DNA from: Pelotomaculum_B sp041645005
GTDB lineage: Bacteria; Bacillota; Desulfotomaculia; Desulfotomaculales; Pelotomaculaceae
NCBI GenBank assembly: GCA_041645005.1
Contig: JBAZQW010000118.1
Coordinates: forward strand, 1 to 7,031
DNA length: 7,031 nucleotides
Direction: 5' to 3'
Both the position numbers and the translations under genes were made by a program. This document shows, one piece after another, positions 6,833 to 7,031 of this stretch (within the stretch, counting starts at the first letter, position 1; every line of letters starts with the position of its first letter). Under the pieces are notes generated by a model. It was not told the DNA's origin and did no database searches. It was given only the letters and a program-made list of their open reading frames with translations.

Positions 6833-6836
6833 AATT
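6815..6836. promoter_or_regulatory. Imperfect dyad, candidate operator or leader hairpin
   Basis: On the minus strand AATTG-TGT pairs with ACA-CAATT around CTATC, with one bulged C, giving eight paired bases in 22 nt. It lies about 70 nt downstream of the proposed -10 box, so it would act as an operator within the transcribed region or as a small RNA hairpin. No regulator gene is present in the window. Confidence 0.3.
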
Positions 6837-6904
6837 TATTAATCAACTTTTTTAAAAGCCTATCAGTATAATTATGTTCTTTTCAGGCAGCGTTCGGCAG
6901 TATT

Positions 6905-6913
6905 ATTATAACA
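6905..6913 (-). promoter_or_regulatory. Extended -10 promoter candidate for the liv operon
   Basis: The minus strand reads TGTTATAAT, a perfect TATAAT preceded by TGn, typical of extended -10 sigma-A promoters. No good -35 box lies 16-18 nt upstream (the hexamer there is TCCGGG-like), which an extended -10 can tolerate. Transcription would start near 6898, giving a leader of about 270 nt. Confidence 0.5.
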
Positions 6914-6973
6914 CATTAAGAATGAGGCCCGGAAATAAAATCGTATGTTTTTTCACAATTTTCTATGTATTTT

Positions 6974-7029
6974 GAATACATGAATACAGGGATACCGTAA
7001 TACGTGAATACCTGGATACCATAATACAC
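6974..7029 (+). repeat. Octamer tandem array NRATACNN, seven units, running to the window edge
   Basis: Seven units begin exactly every 8 nt at 6974, 6982, 6990, 6998, 7006, 7014 and 7022: GAATAC, GAATAC, GGATAC, TAATAC, GAATAC, GGATAC, TAATAC, each followed by two variable bases. A 24-nt super-period is visible: 6982-7005 and 7006-7029 agree at 19 of 24 positions. The final two bases (GG) fit the start of another unit, so the array probably continues beyond the window. Confidence 0.75.
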
Positions 7030-7031
7030 GG

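Larger units (their letters stand above)
6627..7031 (-). other. 405-nt non-coding upstream region and leader of the liv operon
   Basis: No convincing gene lies here on either strand. The region is AT-rich near the promoter candidate and holds, from distal to proximal, an octamer repeat array, an extended -10 box, an imperfect dyad, an orphan strong Shine-Dalgarno, and two 10-bp palindromes (CATAGCTATG at 6669-6678 and TAGTTAACTA at 6650-6659) just before the livK start. GTAAC and GTTAC could close a long-range stem in the leader. No riboswitch or T-box core was recognised. Confidence 0.6.

Noticed and set aside
6627..6900. Riboswitch, T-box or transcription attenuator in the livK leader
   Set aside because: No conserved core (such as the T-box AGGGTGG motif) and no terminator hairpin with a T-run before livK were found.
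6974..7031. CRISPR array
   Set aside because: The unit is only 8 nt with no unique spacers; it is a simple tandem repeat.

Overview
The window reads almost entirely on the minus strand. It holds a complete five-gene ABC importer operon of the branched-chain amino acid (Liv/HAAT) family, followed in the same direction by one membrane-bound chemoreceptor-like protein. The lipoprotein form of the binding protein, the strong G-rich Shine-Dalgarno sites, the GTG starts and the moderate base composition suggest a Gram-positive anaerobe of the Clostridia/Peptococcaceae type. This is an inference; the sequence names no taxon.

In transcription order (right to left): 6627-7031 is a non-coding upstream region with an octamer tandem array at the window edge, an extended -10 promoter candidate, and a roughly 270-nt leader. 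The leader contains an imperfect dyad and an orphan strong ribosome-binding site. Then come the binding lipoprotein (livK-like, 5403-6626), a gap with an 18-bp perfect hairpin, the permeases livH (4418-5290) and livM (3457-4410), and the ATPases livG (2737-3456) and livF (2040-2744). The four transporter genes downstream of the hairpin are packed with gaps of 7, 0 and -8 nt, so they are surely co-transcribed. The binding protein captures the solute outside the cell, LivH/LivM form the channel, and LivG/LivF hydrolyse ATP. The substrate cannot be read from sequence.

The 1764-2039 gap holds an unusual repeat: a 7-nt tandem array, a small hairpin, and a second array of the same 7-nt motif in inverted orientation. 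A terminator-like hairpin with a T-run follows. The last gene (24-1763) is a methyl-accepting chemotaxis protein-like receptor with an intact extracellular sensor, two membrane segments and a HAMP domain. Its cytoplasmic hairpin tip, normally the most conserved part of the family, is degraded and interrupted by about 18 extra Pro/Ser/Lys/Glu-rich residues.

The most notable items are the receptor with the rewritten tip, the paired inverted heptamer arrays, the octamer array upstream of the operon, and the hairpin between the binding-protein and permease genes. No CRISPR array, RNA gene, transposase or phage gene was seen.
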